The translations under genes and the position numbers were made by a program. DNA of 64,000 bases, taken from Mesostigma viride (lineage: Eukaryota; Streptophyta; Mesostigmatophyceae; Mesostigmatales; Mesostigmataceae). The stretch's first letter is position 1; each line of letters starts with the position of its first letter. The DNA is taken from the NCBI GenBank assembly GCA_009746045.1, contig RPFO01000034.1, forward strand, positions 223,501-287,500, read 5' to 3'. Under the pieces are notes generated by a model. That model did no database searches. It was given only the letters and a program-made list of their open reading frames with translations, and was not told the origin of the DNA. Positions 20,248-30,433 of the stretch are shown one piece after another.

Positions 20248-23200
20248 GTCAGCCCAGAGTCAGGTGTGTACCGTGTGCAGCATGGCATCCAGGTCCACCC
20301 CGTGTGCCCTCCAATCTTCGGGTCCAAAGGGTCTAGTTGCGACGTAGCCTGCGGAGAAGCAGCAGCAGAGGCAGAAACAGCAATAGAGCGCAGTTTGTGC
20401 GCAGATTGCGTTCACACATTACTTATGCATTCATGTACTAGTAAACAAATTATTTAGTTCTGCACCATACGATTGTTCTAATTTGTTTTCCGCAATTACT
20501 GATTTCTTTGTGCACCCTACTCCCATTTATGCACCGCATTTGTGTAGGCACCTTCCGTGCCAAGTAGCGCACAGAGAAGAACCCCCCTGCAAGTGCCCCC
20601 TCCCCCTCTACAGCGGAACGACGTGCATACAATGAGTCACGGGTAGTTCACAGAAGGTCCCGCTGCGGTTGACCTTACTCAACATCCCAGTCGAAACCAG
20701 AGTGTTCACACCACAAGAATCCTGGATTCCAGTAAACAGGTAATCACACTGTGGTAGCAATAAACAACTGACCTCTTATTCCCTTCCCGCAACCCGTCTT
20801 GCCAAAATGCCCGATGGTCAGGGCAGCTGTCAATAAAGGCTTTCGATCCAGGCCGGAATACGTCAAAACCCAGAACACCTTCTGTCTCCTCCCCCCCTGT
20901 CCCTGTCCTCCCTGACGCAGCATCATCAGCAATTTCATTGTTCCCTGGGAGCTACAATGGTCCAAACTGCTTTCATCCCAATCCACCCGGCTTGAGGACA
21001 TCTTCTCTGAACAGTATCATATTTTAGACCTACTTAACCTAGCGTCCCGCTAATGCATCAAATATGCATGGGCAAACATTTGCCTCTTATCCTCAGCGAT
21101 GAGTCTCTCGCAATCTGTGACACCTCTGTCCTCTGTAATAATCCGGAGTCCATCACCGTCCTGGATCCTCCACGGATCGCTCAGCTTTCTCGTCAAACTA
21201 TACCCACATTTCCATCGCCGCCACTACCATTCCTCGCCCCGCTTCACCTCCCGCCCTCTCATCCTACTAACCATCACACATATGACTGACCTTGCTCGTC
21301 CAGCATTGCCTGGGCTCGGGCAATGTCCACCCGTCCCGTTGCCAGCCGGCAAACGTCACGGTTGGGCATGGGCGCACCCTCGCCCCCACGGCTGGCGCAC
21401 CCTGCACCAGAAGAACTCCTGTCATCCGTAACGAGCCCTGGCTTGCCCACGGTCATGCGCCCACCGGAGAGTGTCTCCCAGAACTCGGCTGTGGCAATCA
21501 CTGGATTGGGAGGCCCCTGCAACGCAATTAACCAATAAAACAGAAATACATAGTAGACGTAGTAATGTAGACAGTGTGGGGTCCGTCTGTCAGGAGGGTA
21601 GTGCTGCCATGGTGCACTGCCCGGGGGATCGATTGCGGAATGTAAGAACCGCGTGGGGTGAATGTTCTGGCCCCATCAGTTGATTGGGATAATTTTCTCT
21701 CAACGCATGGTAGGCGACATGTCTAGCGAGCACAAGAGTTGCAAGAGAGTGGCCCACCGGCCGATCAAGACAGTTGCCTTGAAGCGACTCCAGACCGACC
21801 CGGTACGACCATAACAGCACACCAACGTGGTACAAATCTTCCAGGCAGCTGACGTGTGGGATGGGCTGTGGAACCACTGACGGATTTATACGACGCATGT
21901 TGCCCTGAACAGAGGACAAGGTGAGTAGGGGCGTTGGTGAACAAACAACAAATGATATGTACAAACAACTAACAAATGATATACAAGCAAGAAACAGATT
22001 ATGTTACGAGAAGGGACACTGGTGAACGAACCAATAACAGCTGATGGAAAGGCCATAGGGAAACCCTGGAATGAAAAGGTGGTCAGATATTTGGACATGG
22101 GTAGAGCCCGCTGTCAATGAAGCAACCGACGCCCTTGTACAACCCACTAAGTGAGGAATGCTGCTGATGTCGCCACTCACCAAGCGGCGGATGCTGGTAA
22201 CACATGCCACCCACGCACCCACCCCTCCGGAACGCACAACCCATCCATAGTTGAGTGCTAACGAGCTACCGTTGAGACAGACTCTCTAAAAACGCAGCCA
22301 ACAGACATTGCTTGAGAGCAGAGTTTATCGTTGTAACGCAATGACCACACAATTCGGCTATATTATTACTGCCATCATTCTCAGCAGTAGATAGACCCTT
22401 GTGTTACTTATACTACTACATTTTTTTTATCAGAAAGGTTAGTATCACAGAAGAACACATCATCAATGACGCACCGCCTTGCCGAGTGCGATATCTCGCA
22501 GAAGCGGCCCCAGCTTTAGCTTGCCCCCGCCCCCGCCCCCGCCCCCGCCTCCCTGCCTCGCCGCGACTGCACCCTTGTGCGGCGTGTTGCTCGCACCCCC
22601 ACCCGGCGCGCAGGGGACTCCGCCTGTCCGCGACGACAGTCCCTCCGCGCTCACCCACGCTGACCGTTCCACTGCTGATGACGACATCTGGTTTGGCTCT
22701 GCTGCCCGCAGCGCCAACGCGTCTGTCACATACCCATCCTGCACCGCTGTCGAGAGGGTAGACCGGACATTGCTAGTGGCCAAACGGTGGCCGTCTCGCA
22801 TCGCAGGTCCTGCGATCGCTGCGTCCCTATTGGAGTCCATCCGCTCCCCCTCTGGCCTGCCTGTTTGCCGGCTCGCCTGCGTCTCCGCCCCCCCCTCCCG
22901 TCCTGCAAGTAGCGGCATGCCGTCCTGTACGCACATCTCCCGTCCTGCGCCCTGGCACTGGCCCGGTGCGCTGATGTCAGCGATCCTGGCGCGTATGAGG
23001 CCGGCCAGCCGGTCCGCGGGCGAGGCTGATGCATCATCGTTGTCAACAGTGTGAACGGGGGCAGGGCTGTTCGGAGGTGGCAGACTGTTTACCAGGTTGC
23101 GTCCGACTGGGACATTAAGGAGGCCTCCTGCCAGAGAGGGCGCTACAGTCCAGGACTGGAGTTCCCCCAGGAGCTGTTAAGGCAGGTTTTGACGGCAACA

Positions 23201-23359
23201 CCGCAAGTCCATGAAGTGGTGACACCCCCATCACAAAACAATTAGAAAAATGGATGCCATGGGAGATGAAGTGTTGACCTTGCAAGTTTGGCATTCAGTA
23301 GCTAACGTCCATAGTGAGTGCCCTTGATTTGACTTGGTAATAGGCATTCTCAGCTAACG

Positions 23360-23438
23360 CCCAATGATATCAATGCAGGATCATAAATCCCAAACCCTAA
23401 ACCCTAAACCCTAAACCCAATGATATCAATGCAGGATC
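23360..23438. repeat. interstitial telomere repeat flanked by 23 bp duplication
   Basis: About four CCCTAAA units (with one degenerate) lie at 23388-23418. The 23 bases at 23360-23382, starting CCCAATGATATC and ending GCAGGATC, are repeated exactly at 23416-23438. This is the mark of telomere-repeat insertion at a staggered break. The unit is the plant type (TTTAGGG). Confidence 0.9.
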
Positions 23439-24089
23439 CTGACCACATCTGGGACTATTCGTAGTCTGGGACTACAAGATTTTTTAAATACAACATTAAT
23501 TTTGTTATTACTCAAATACCTGGCAGCCGATAAGGAAATCATGGTGGGGAAATCATGGTCCTTTGGTGTCAGTGTAACACTGGCGACCAGGCAATCACCA
23601 AACAGACTTATGCACGTATCCGTCCATGGTCAGCCAGTACGATGTGATAGAAAAAAGTAGCAGTAGCACTAAGTACGTATACCGACTTCAACCCAGTACC
23701 GAGGCATACACAATCGGGCATTGCAACAACACGAGTCGGTACTCAGTATGAGGCAGTATAGTATGAGTCAGAATAGTATGAGCTATTAAGAGTCACTTTG
23801 AGTCAGAGACACTCCAACAATATCGAGTCTCAGAGACACTGATGATTTTGAACGACCAGAATCCACTGGGCTTTAGGAGTGCGATTCCTTTTTTTGAAAG
23901 GCGTCATTTTTTTTTCCCCACAGCGCCACTAGCTGTGCTCGTGAAGCCTGGATGCCTTAAAGAAGGGAGATTTCTAAAACACACACACACACACAAAATA
24001 GATGAAAATTTATGGACTTGGGAAGATCACCGTTGTACCCACAAACATGGAACAACAAGAGTGCTGCCAGCTGCAGTTACCTGATAAAA

Positions 24090-24123
24090 TTGGAGGCGGG
24101 GGCGGGGGGGGGGGGGGGGGGGG
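24090..24123. repeat. G-rich homopolymer tract
   Basis: A run of about 20 or more G residues in a G-rich setting. It could form a G-quadruplex; its length is likely unreliable in assembly. Confidence 0.8.
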
Positions 24124-25534
24124 AAGGGGGAGGTATCTGCAGGCATGCCAGCAGCCTGGCAGCCAAACCGTGTTTGAATACGTGCCAGGAGAGGGCTCTC
24201 GATTGCAGCGCCATTACTAGTGCTATGATTCGTATTACTAGTACTTCTATACTACCGTATATATTGTTGTAGAAGTTACACAAAAGGACCTGGGGTTGGG
24301 GGTGGACGAAGACGGTCGCAAGAACTACAGCACCATGATCACTACAGGGGATGCGGGCACCTTCACCCTGGAGAAGACGTGACATGGGAAATTCAGCAGG
24401 GGAGCACCTGGGAATGCCACCAAGTATTGATTACGAACTTCCCAAAGAAAAGATCTTGGGGCAGTACGATCTTGAGTAAGATCTTGGGACACATGCTACT
24501 GGTCATATATATATAATCTGCGAAACTATACACAAAACAGGGCCATCGATATACTCCTTTGGGTTTCTGGCCCAGTTTTTTGGTCAAGCCGATGTTCTAG
24601 TACCCTGATGGATCCATAAGAGAGGACGGAAGTGTGAGAGCAGGGCCCGGCACGCATGAGAACTGCTACATTTCTCCTAGTCCCACAACGGAGGGCATGA
24701 CACATGGTTGCGTTGATTGAATGCACTGAATTTGTGTTCAGAAGCTTCAGAGAGGCAACCCCAACGTACTTGCAACAGGAATTCAACTTCGCCGGCGTCG
24801 AAGTAGCGGGGTAGGGCTGCGTGCCGGTCCTCGTTGATGAACTCGGGCGAAGAGCTGTCATCGGCGTCATCCGATTTCGGTGAATCGTCCTGCCTTGTGG
24901 TCGTGCTGGGCCTCAGCCCCTGCCGGGCTTTGTTGCCCCCAGCTCCTCCTTGCTGGTGAGGAAGGCAGCCTGCCTTAGAAAATACGCTCGCAAGCTTCTG
25001 AATGGCGAGGGCGCGCCTACGGGATTCAAGTGTGCACGGCAGTGCAAGAAATATACACCATGGAAACCAATAATGGCATGTTATTGCACTTCTAGTAAGC
25101 ATACAACTTTAGTTCGCGTGCAATTCTGTTGAAAACAACAAATCCTCTTATTCCCTGTCGAGCAGGAGGTGCCGTAATCACCTAGCAGTGAACAGCTGGA
25201 CCGATTGGACACAGAGACAACATAGAGACTACATAGGAGAAACCCAAGGCGTTGACGGAACGATCCATCCAGCATTTCCCAACAACAGAATACGCGTTTC
25301 CCTACAGAGGTAACAGAATGCTGTGTTGTGGTTCTTACCTGGCTGCTTTCTCGGCCTCGTCCATTGAGGTGTCAGAATGTTGCGACTAGTTCATCGAAAC
25401 TGCCTACCGTCTTGCCAATTCAGTCCAGCTAAGAAATTCCACTAAAGTTGCATTACACATTGGCAGCCTAAATTATGTCGAAACAGCACGCAGGTCGTAA
25501 GCATACGCGGCCAGTTTTTGCGCATCTCGCAATT

Positions 25535-25575
25535 ATCTCGTGCCTGTTTAATTAATTAATTAATCTCGTGCCTGT
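25535..25575. repeat. 15 bp TTAA-repeat insertion with 13 bp target duplication
   Basis: ATCTCGTGCCTGT occurs at 25535-25547 and 25563-25575, separated only by a 15 base TTAA-repeat tract. It looks like retroposition of nothing but the tail of the TTAA-tailed LINE family. Confidence 0.7.
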
Positions 25576-26292
25576 GAATGCACCGGCGCACACTGCCGGT
25601 TATTGAATTATGGTGACGTTGTCTTATTAGGCTGGCAATTAGTGGCAATTAGTGGCTTATAGCCCAGGAATTGGCGCCATGTTCGTGTGATCCAGCAGCC
25701 TTGGCGCGGTCTGGCTGTGTATAGGGCTCTATTTAGGGCTCCGCGCCAGGCGCCAGGCGCCAAGAAATTATGTTACCACCGTAGATTCTTCCATCGACGG
25801 TCATTAAGTGGGACAGAAAAACCGGTGCGCGGCTTGCTGTGCAAAGTTGTACATAGAGAATTGAATGCACGCTTACATTTCATACTTACCTGGCAGGGAG
25901 GTAACTGCGATCACGATGGCAGTTCCTCTACGGAAAGCTACTTCCATTGCACTCCGGTTGTGGCGCTCCGTAACACGTGCCCACGTGGTACGCTGTACTG
26001 CATTATTTGTGGGAGGGGCTGCTGCGCTTGCGCAGTAGCCCACCATCTGATAAATTTCCAAAACAAAATTCCCACCCCACTTCGCATGTCTGGTCCAAAA
26101 TTGGATGATGATATAACAATCTCCCCGAAAAACGAAAATCTCTTACTCTCACCGAGAGTCAAGATGACTGTCACGAGGCCAGCTGAAGATCCCGCTAGGG
26201 CCTAGGCCAAAATTATATTAACAAGTCGTATGCGCCGATCACAAGCTCACAATGTAGGCAGGATGTAGGCGTAGATTAACGTGCAAACCACT

Positions 26293-26960
26293 TGTTACGG
26301 CCCAGACCTTTGTATGGGCGTAACAATGCCTTCAATAAATAAGTCGAAAGTCATTTGTTATTCGTTTGGGACTTTCGATAGCTCGCTTTCATAGTCCGCC
26401 GGACTATAAGACTCAGTTCGGGACTTAATTGGGAATTTGTCCTAAGTTCGGGACTTGTGTGTGTTTATTTGGTACCTTGTATGTTCCGGACCAGTTATTT
26501 TGGGCCTAGCCAGAAGTACGAGATCTTCTAGGGGCCGGACCGGCCCTAGACGTCAGACAGAACCTATTGGGGCTTGACGGCAGTATCTGGAAGATCGGCG
26601 CGCATGTCGGCGCGCCGGCACACCAACTTGCCAGCTTGGTAGCGCAGCTAGGTGAAATTGGTCTGTGGACGATGGACTCGCTCTCTTTGGATTGATGATT
26701 AATGAAACGAGTGTTGACGACTCTCTCAGACCAGGGGGCACTATTCCGGATGCCATTTGCCTCATGACATGCCGTGTTATATAGCTAGATTAATTAATCA
26801 TGCTATAAGGCCTAGCTGAGGACAAACCGCTGCTCAGTTAGTCAATTTACTGCGATCTTTGCTTGCTATCGCGGTACGCGGATGCGCGGCTATGCCGGCT
26901 TATTAAACTGCACCTTATACTAGATTAGATCTTTCGCACCGTCCGGCACAGGACGTAACA
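26293..26960 (+). repeat. 5' LTR of gypsy copy 1
   Basis: 668 bp, with terminal TGTTACG/CGTAACA inverted ends. It has AT-rich patches including TTAATTAATCA near 26790. The partner is 39052-39719. Confidence 0.95.
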
Positions 26961-26961
26961 C

Positions 26962-26979
26962 TGGTATCGGAGGTAGTTC
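26962..26979 (+). promoter_or_regulatory. tRNA primer-binding site
   Basis: TGGTATCGGAGG begins one base after the LTR and resembles the initiator-methionine tRNA complement TGGTATCAGAGC common in plant retrotransposons. In copy 2 the same site reads TGGATCGGAGG, lacking one base. Confidence 0.7.
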
Positions 26980-27673
26980 TAGAGGTTTTCCACAGGTGCT
27001 CGCGAAGAGCCCTTGTGTTTAAGCCGCTAGGTGCATTCTTAATAGCGCAGGGCCTGCGCAGGACCGGCCCAATATTTAGTGAGATAGAAAGCCGAGTTCG
27101 ACCCGCCAGCCTGGGCAGCTGGCTGTGGTGAAAGGCGGCATCGTCTAGCTGAAAGGGCGGTCATAGTGTAGGGCTTAGAAGCATCACCTGTCGACTGGGC
27201 ACCGACGGGGAGCTCGGCTCTGCACCACTACAAGGAATCGGCGCCACAAGCTAGGGAGGAAAGTCGGCTGCGCAACGCCAAGGTACGTTTTGTCATGCAG
27301 TATGTGGTAGTAGCTTGCAGCCAACCGCTTTGCTCCGACTCTCTTACCTGCAACGCGTAGGATGTGCGCCCATCCTTGTTGTTTTGTTTGTGAATTTGTC
27401 GTTTCTGTGACGTATTGTGACTAGCGTCCTGGCTGCGAAAGCTGTGGGCGCTGGTAGGGTGGTTTCCGTGGCTTCGTCCTTGCGAAAAGGCGGGCAGTTA
27501 TCACGGAGGCTACCCTCTTGTATGGAATTAGGGGCGCGAAGCTCCTGATTTCTGTGATAGTGATTAGATTAGAGCCAGTTGGCATCCCACCCCTGTGACA
27601 GGTCACACACTAGAGGTAAAAAGGTTCCTTTCTCTTTTCTATCTCTGTCTGCTGGCAATAGACAACGTGTGTG
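26980..27673. other. gypsy copy 1 untranslated leader
   Basis: About 700 bases between the primer site and the first ORF. It contains no gene. Dimerisation or packaging signals would be expected here but none is recognised. Confidence 0.6.
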
Positions 27674-28096
27674 ATGGCTAATAGTAATAATAGAAATAAT
27701 AATAGATATAATAATGGACTTGGGGGTTGGGATAGTGATGTATCTAGGCAACTTTACTATGCTGTGGCACATGATGGAGGCACAGGGAAAGTAGGTATTT
27801 TCTATAGCTGGGTAGACTGCAAGAACTATATAGTGGATAGGCATAGGGCTATCTTTAAGGGATTCAAGACAGCATGGGAAGCAGATAGGTTTATCCAGGA
27901 ATACATGACACGTCCAGTAGGCTTGCACGTAGAGGCACCACCTCAGGAGATTAGGACTCGCCCAATGCCTAGGGGCCGTAGCTGTGCACCCAATAGTGCA
28001 ACAGTAGAGAGCAGGACGGGGGACACACAGGCTGTCACAGTCACGTTCAGCCAACTCACTGTCAGCACCCCACCTAGGCAGCCACCTAGTTTCTAG
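27674..28096 (+). CDS. RNase H1-type hybrid-binding (viroplasmin-like) domain protein in gypsy leader
   Basis: 140 codons from the ATG at 27674, which follows an in-frame GTG. After an Asn-rich N-terminus, residues about 25-75 read YYAVAHDGGTGKVGIFYSW, then VDCKNYIVDRHRAIFKGFKT and AWEADRFIQEYM. This is the pattern of the N-terminal hybrid-binding domain of RNase H1, also found in caulimovirus inclusion-body proteins (Y-A-V-G...GIY-W-C-K...FKSF-T-EA--F). The domain binds RNA/DNA hybrids. It sits between the LTR and gag and is not fused to gag or RNase H. The copy-2 counterpart (50936-50514) has the same protein sequence although gag and pol there are broken. The role in the element's life cycle is unknown; helping reverse transcription is an inference. 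Confidence 0.8.
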   Translation: MANSNNRNNNRYNNGLGGWDSDVSRQLYYAVAHDGGTGKVGIFYSWVDCKNYIVDRHRAIFKGFKTAWEADRFIQEYMTRPVGLHVEAPPQEIRTRPMPRGRSCAPNSATVESRTGDTQAVTVTFSQLTVSTPPRQPPSF

Positions 28097-28255
28097 AGGA
28101 GTAGAGTACTAATTATAGCTTACTATATAATAGCTACATTAGCAGTATAACGTAGGGCAGTCGCTTGGTTGATTGCTTGTGGGCATGTGCATGGCATTTT
28201 CCTCCTTCTTCCTCTCTCCTTCCTTCCTTCTCTTGTGGATGTGGTACTGGTAAAC

Positions 28256-30433
28256 ATGCCGCGGGGTAAAAAGAAGATACGCGGCACGACTAGGAGTCAT
28301 TCCGAGGAGGGAGGTGTAGACTTGGATAGGCAGGGCAGCCCAGAGTACCAAGTACAGGAGGTATCACAACAGGGCTCGTCCTACCAGCAAGGCAGTCCTG
28401 TAGGTCACCCAGGTGAGCTGGCTAGTACCTCCCGTGAGCCGCGAAGGCCACGAGGAGCGGATAGGATGGATAATAGCGAGGAATACCAGCCGCAGCGAAT
28501 GCAGGCTGAGTATAACCAGCTGATGGAACGGGCAGGTGATGAGACCCGGCCCAGATCGAATCCCACGAGTGCAGCCCAGCACCAGTCAGTGCAGCCGCAG
28601 CAACGCCCGCCCGGGCAGCCGCAGCAGCACCCAGTGCAGTCCCCACAGCAGCATTCGGAACAGCAACAGCCGTTGTCGCAGCAGTGGCAGCAGCATCCAG
28701 TACAGCAGCAGCAGCCACCGCCGCCGCAGCAGCAACAGTGGCAGCAGCAGCCAGTACAGCAGCAGCAGCCACCGCCGCCGCCGCAGCAACAGTGGCAGCA
28801 GCCGCAGCAGCTTCCGCCGTTGCAGCAGCAGCAGCAGCCGCTAAGCCAGCCGACCGGGTCGCAGATGTATGGTCCGCTTAGTCAGAACGCGACCTATTAT
28901 CACGCGCAACGTGCCCAACGATTACAACATCCCTGGGCGAGCGGTCGACGGGTTTCTTTTGGCAGTGACCTGCAGTCCAATGCGACATCGCTGTGGACCC
29001 AGGACGAGGCTAGGGTTCCACCGCCGGTATACGATGAGGCTAGGCCCGCGTCGTCCCATCCGGCGCGCAATGTCCCAGCAGCCGGACCTGCGCGGCCGAG
29101 CGTGTCGCATGGCAATAACCTCAACTTGAGTCGCATGGCACCCAGTGATCCTGGCTACGCGCATCCCTCGTCTGTCTGGCTACAACGCAGCGCGACTAGG
29201 TCAGCGCCTGCATCGGCAGATGACTCGTTGTCGATCTTTAACGTTCCGCCGTATCGCGCAGTGGGCGGACCTCGGGCCGACGCGTTTAAGGCGCCGCCCA
29301 TGCCTGACTTTAAACCAGTGCCCAAGCTGCGCGCGACTATGAACCCTCGCGAGATCGACGAATGGACGCGTATGTGGGTACAGATCTACTGGGCGTGGTG
29401 CAACCACAATGGGTGGGAGCTAGCTACCGAGGTTCTTATCTCCTACGTCGTCACCAACTGCATGGATCCCTCAGTGGTCGGCATACTCAACTGTGAGAGT
29501 GTCGCGTCGCGCTTGTACCCTCGCACAGTAGAGGAGCTACTAGAGCGCATTGAGCGCAAGCTGGTGCCCCCTGACTGGAAGCTCCACGAGCGTCTGGCTT
29601 TTGCCAAGCTACGCCAAGGCACCACACCGTTCCGCGAGTTTCTGACAGAGTTTGAAGCATTCTCGGCTCGCCTTGAGGACTTGACCTGGACCGAATATAG
29701 GTCGCGGTTCATTGAGGCGCTGAGTCCGGAGCTCCTAGATGAGGTGCTAAAGCGCTTTGCTGAGATACCGTGGGAGCAGTGGGATGTGATCGAGATCCAG
29801 CAGTACCTTCTAAAGGTGTCAGATGTGCTCGCACGCCGCCGCGCAGCGGTCACCTATCGGCATGCTGGTGCTGCACCGCGTCGCGTCCACTTCACTACGG
29901 TGGACCAAGATGGGTCCTCTGAGGACATTATCGATCACGAGCAGGAGGACGGCGAGTATGAAGCGCCCCAGGTCAATGCAATCGATGCGTCCAAGGCGCG
30001 ATGCTTCCGGTGCGGCGAGGTCGGTCATCTCAAGAAGGACTGCACGCGACCACCACGGGATCGCGATCGTGGCGACGAGCAGACGTCACCCCGTTTCTCC
30101 GGGCCTGCCTTCGGTAAGCGCCCGGAACAAGCACGGCGCCCAGACCGGCCTCGCAACGCGGGCGAGCGCGCAGCCAAGTTGCAGGACGCCCGGCAGCGTC
30201 CCACGCAGCACCAGACGCCCCGCGCTACGGGTCCTTCGTTCCAGCGGGTGAACCGCGAGTTGAATGAGTTGTTCTCACAGCAACAGGACTCGGGTAATGG
30301 CGCCTCGGGGGTTATGGATGGCAAGGCGGTCGCCGGCTATGGGCATGGCGACGAGGAGGATGAGGTAGAGGGGGAAGAGTGGACCGGGCGGTCGAACGAG
30401 GCGGTCTCCCGGCCCTCCGTTCCTCGTGCGTAG
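28256..30433 (+). CDS. gypsy copy 1 gag
   Basis: 725 codons. I chose the ATG at 28256 (AAACATG) beginning MPRGKKKIRG because the longer open frame upstream has no ATG. The N-terminal third is Gln/Pro-rich, encoded by CAG-type repeats at about 28600-28850. The middle is a retrotransposon gag capsid region (about residues 340-560, including WTRMWVQIYWAWCNHNGWEL and LRQGTTPFREFLTEF). A CCHC zinc knuckle CFRCGEVGHLKKDC is at 30002-30043. It forms the virus-like particle. The 3' end overlaps the pol frame, which lies at -1, so pol is probably made by frameshifting. Confidence 0.93.
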   Translation: MPRGKKKIRGTTRSHSEEGGVDLDRQGSPEYQVQEVSQQGSSYQQGSPVGHPGELASTSREPRRPRGADRMDNSEEYQPQRMQAEYNQLMERAGDETRPRSNPTSAAQHQSVQPQQRPPGQPQQHPVQSPQQHSEQQQPLSQQWQQHPVQQQQPPPPQQQQWQQQPVQQQQPPPPPQQQWQQPQQLPPLQQQQQPLSQPTGSQMYGPLSQNATYYHAQRAQRLQHPWASGRRVSFGSDLQSNATSLWTQDEARVPPPVYDEARPASSHPARNVPAAGPARPSVSHGNNLNLSRMAPSDPGYAHPSSVWLQRSATRSAPASADDSLSIFNVPPYRAVGGPRADAFKAPPMPDFKPVPKLRATMNPREIDEWTRMWVQIYWAWCNHNGWELATEVLISYVVTNCMDPSVVGILNCESVASRLYPRTVEELLERIERKLVPPDWKLHERLAFAKLRQGTTPFREFLTEFEAFSARLEDLTWTEYRSRFIEALSPELLDEVLKRFAEIPWEQWDVIEIQQYLLKVSDVLARRRAAVTYRHAGAAPRRVHFTTVDQDGSSEDIIDHEQEDGEYEAPQVNAIDASKARCFRCGEVGHLKKDCTRPPRDRDRGDEQTSPRFSGPAFGKRPEQARRPDRPRNAGERAAKLQDARQRPTQHQTPRATGPSFQRVNRELNELFSQQQDSGNGASGVMDGKAVAGYGHGDEEDEVEGEEWTGRSNEAVSRPSVPRA

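Larger units (their letters stand above)
20248..26292. other. poorly resolved region with exon-like segments
   Basis: No gene is identified. Minus-strand open segments bordered by splice-like signals are 23060-22463 (…DDASASPADRLAGLIRARIADIS…, ending KAVRH), 21904-21590 (after acceptor CTGTTCAG, begins GNMRRINPSVVPQP), 21519-21291 (after acceptor GCGTTGCAG, donor GTCAGT) and about 25010-24755 (…ALPRYFDAGEVEFLLQ with donor GTACGT). On the plus strand 24297-24381 reads VDEDGRKNYSTMITTGDAGTF before a stop. These may be exons of one or more unknown genes. A reliable model cannot be drawn from sequence alone. Confidence 0.3.

Noticed and set aside
28422-28844. Ala-, Leu- and Ser-rich ORFs overlapping gag
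   Set aside because: Shadow frames of the CAG-rich glutamine region of gag.
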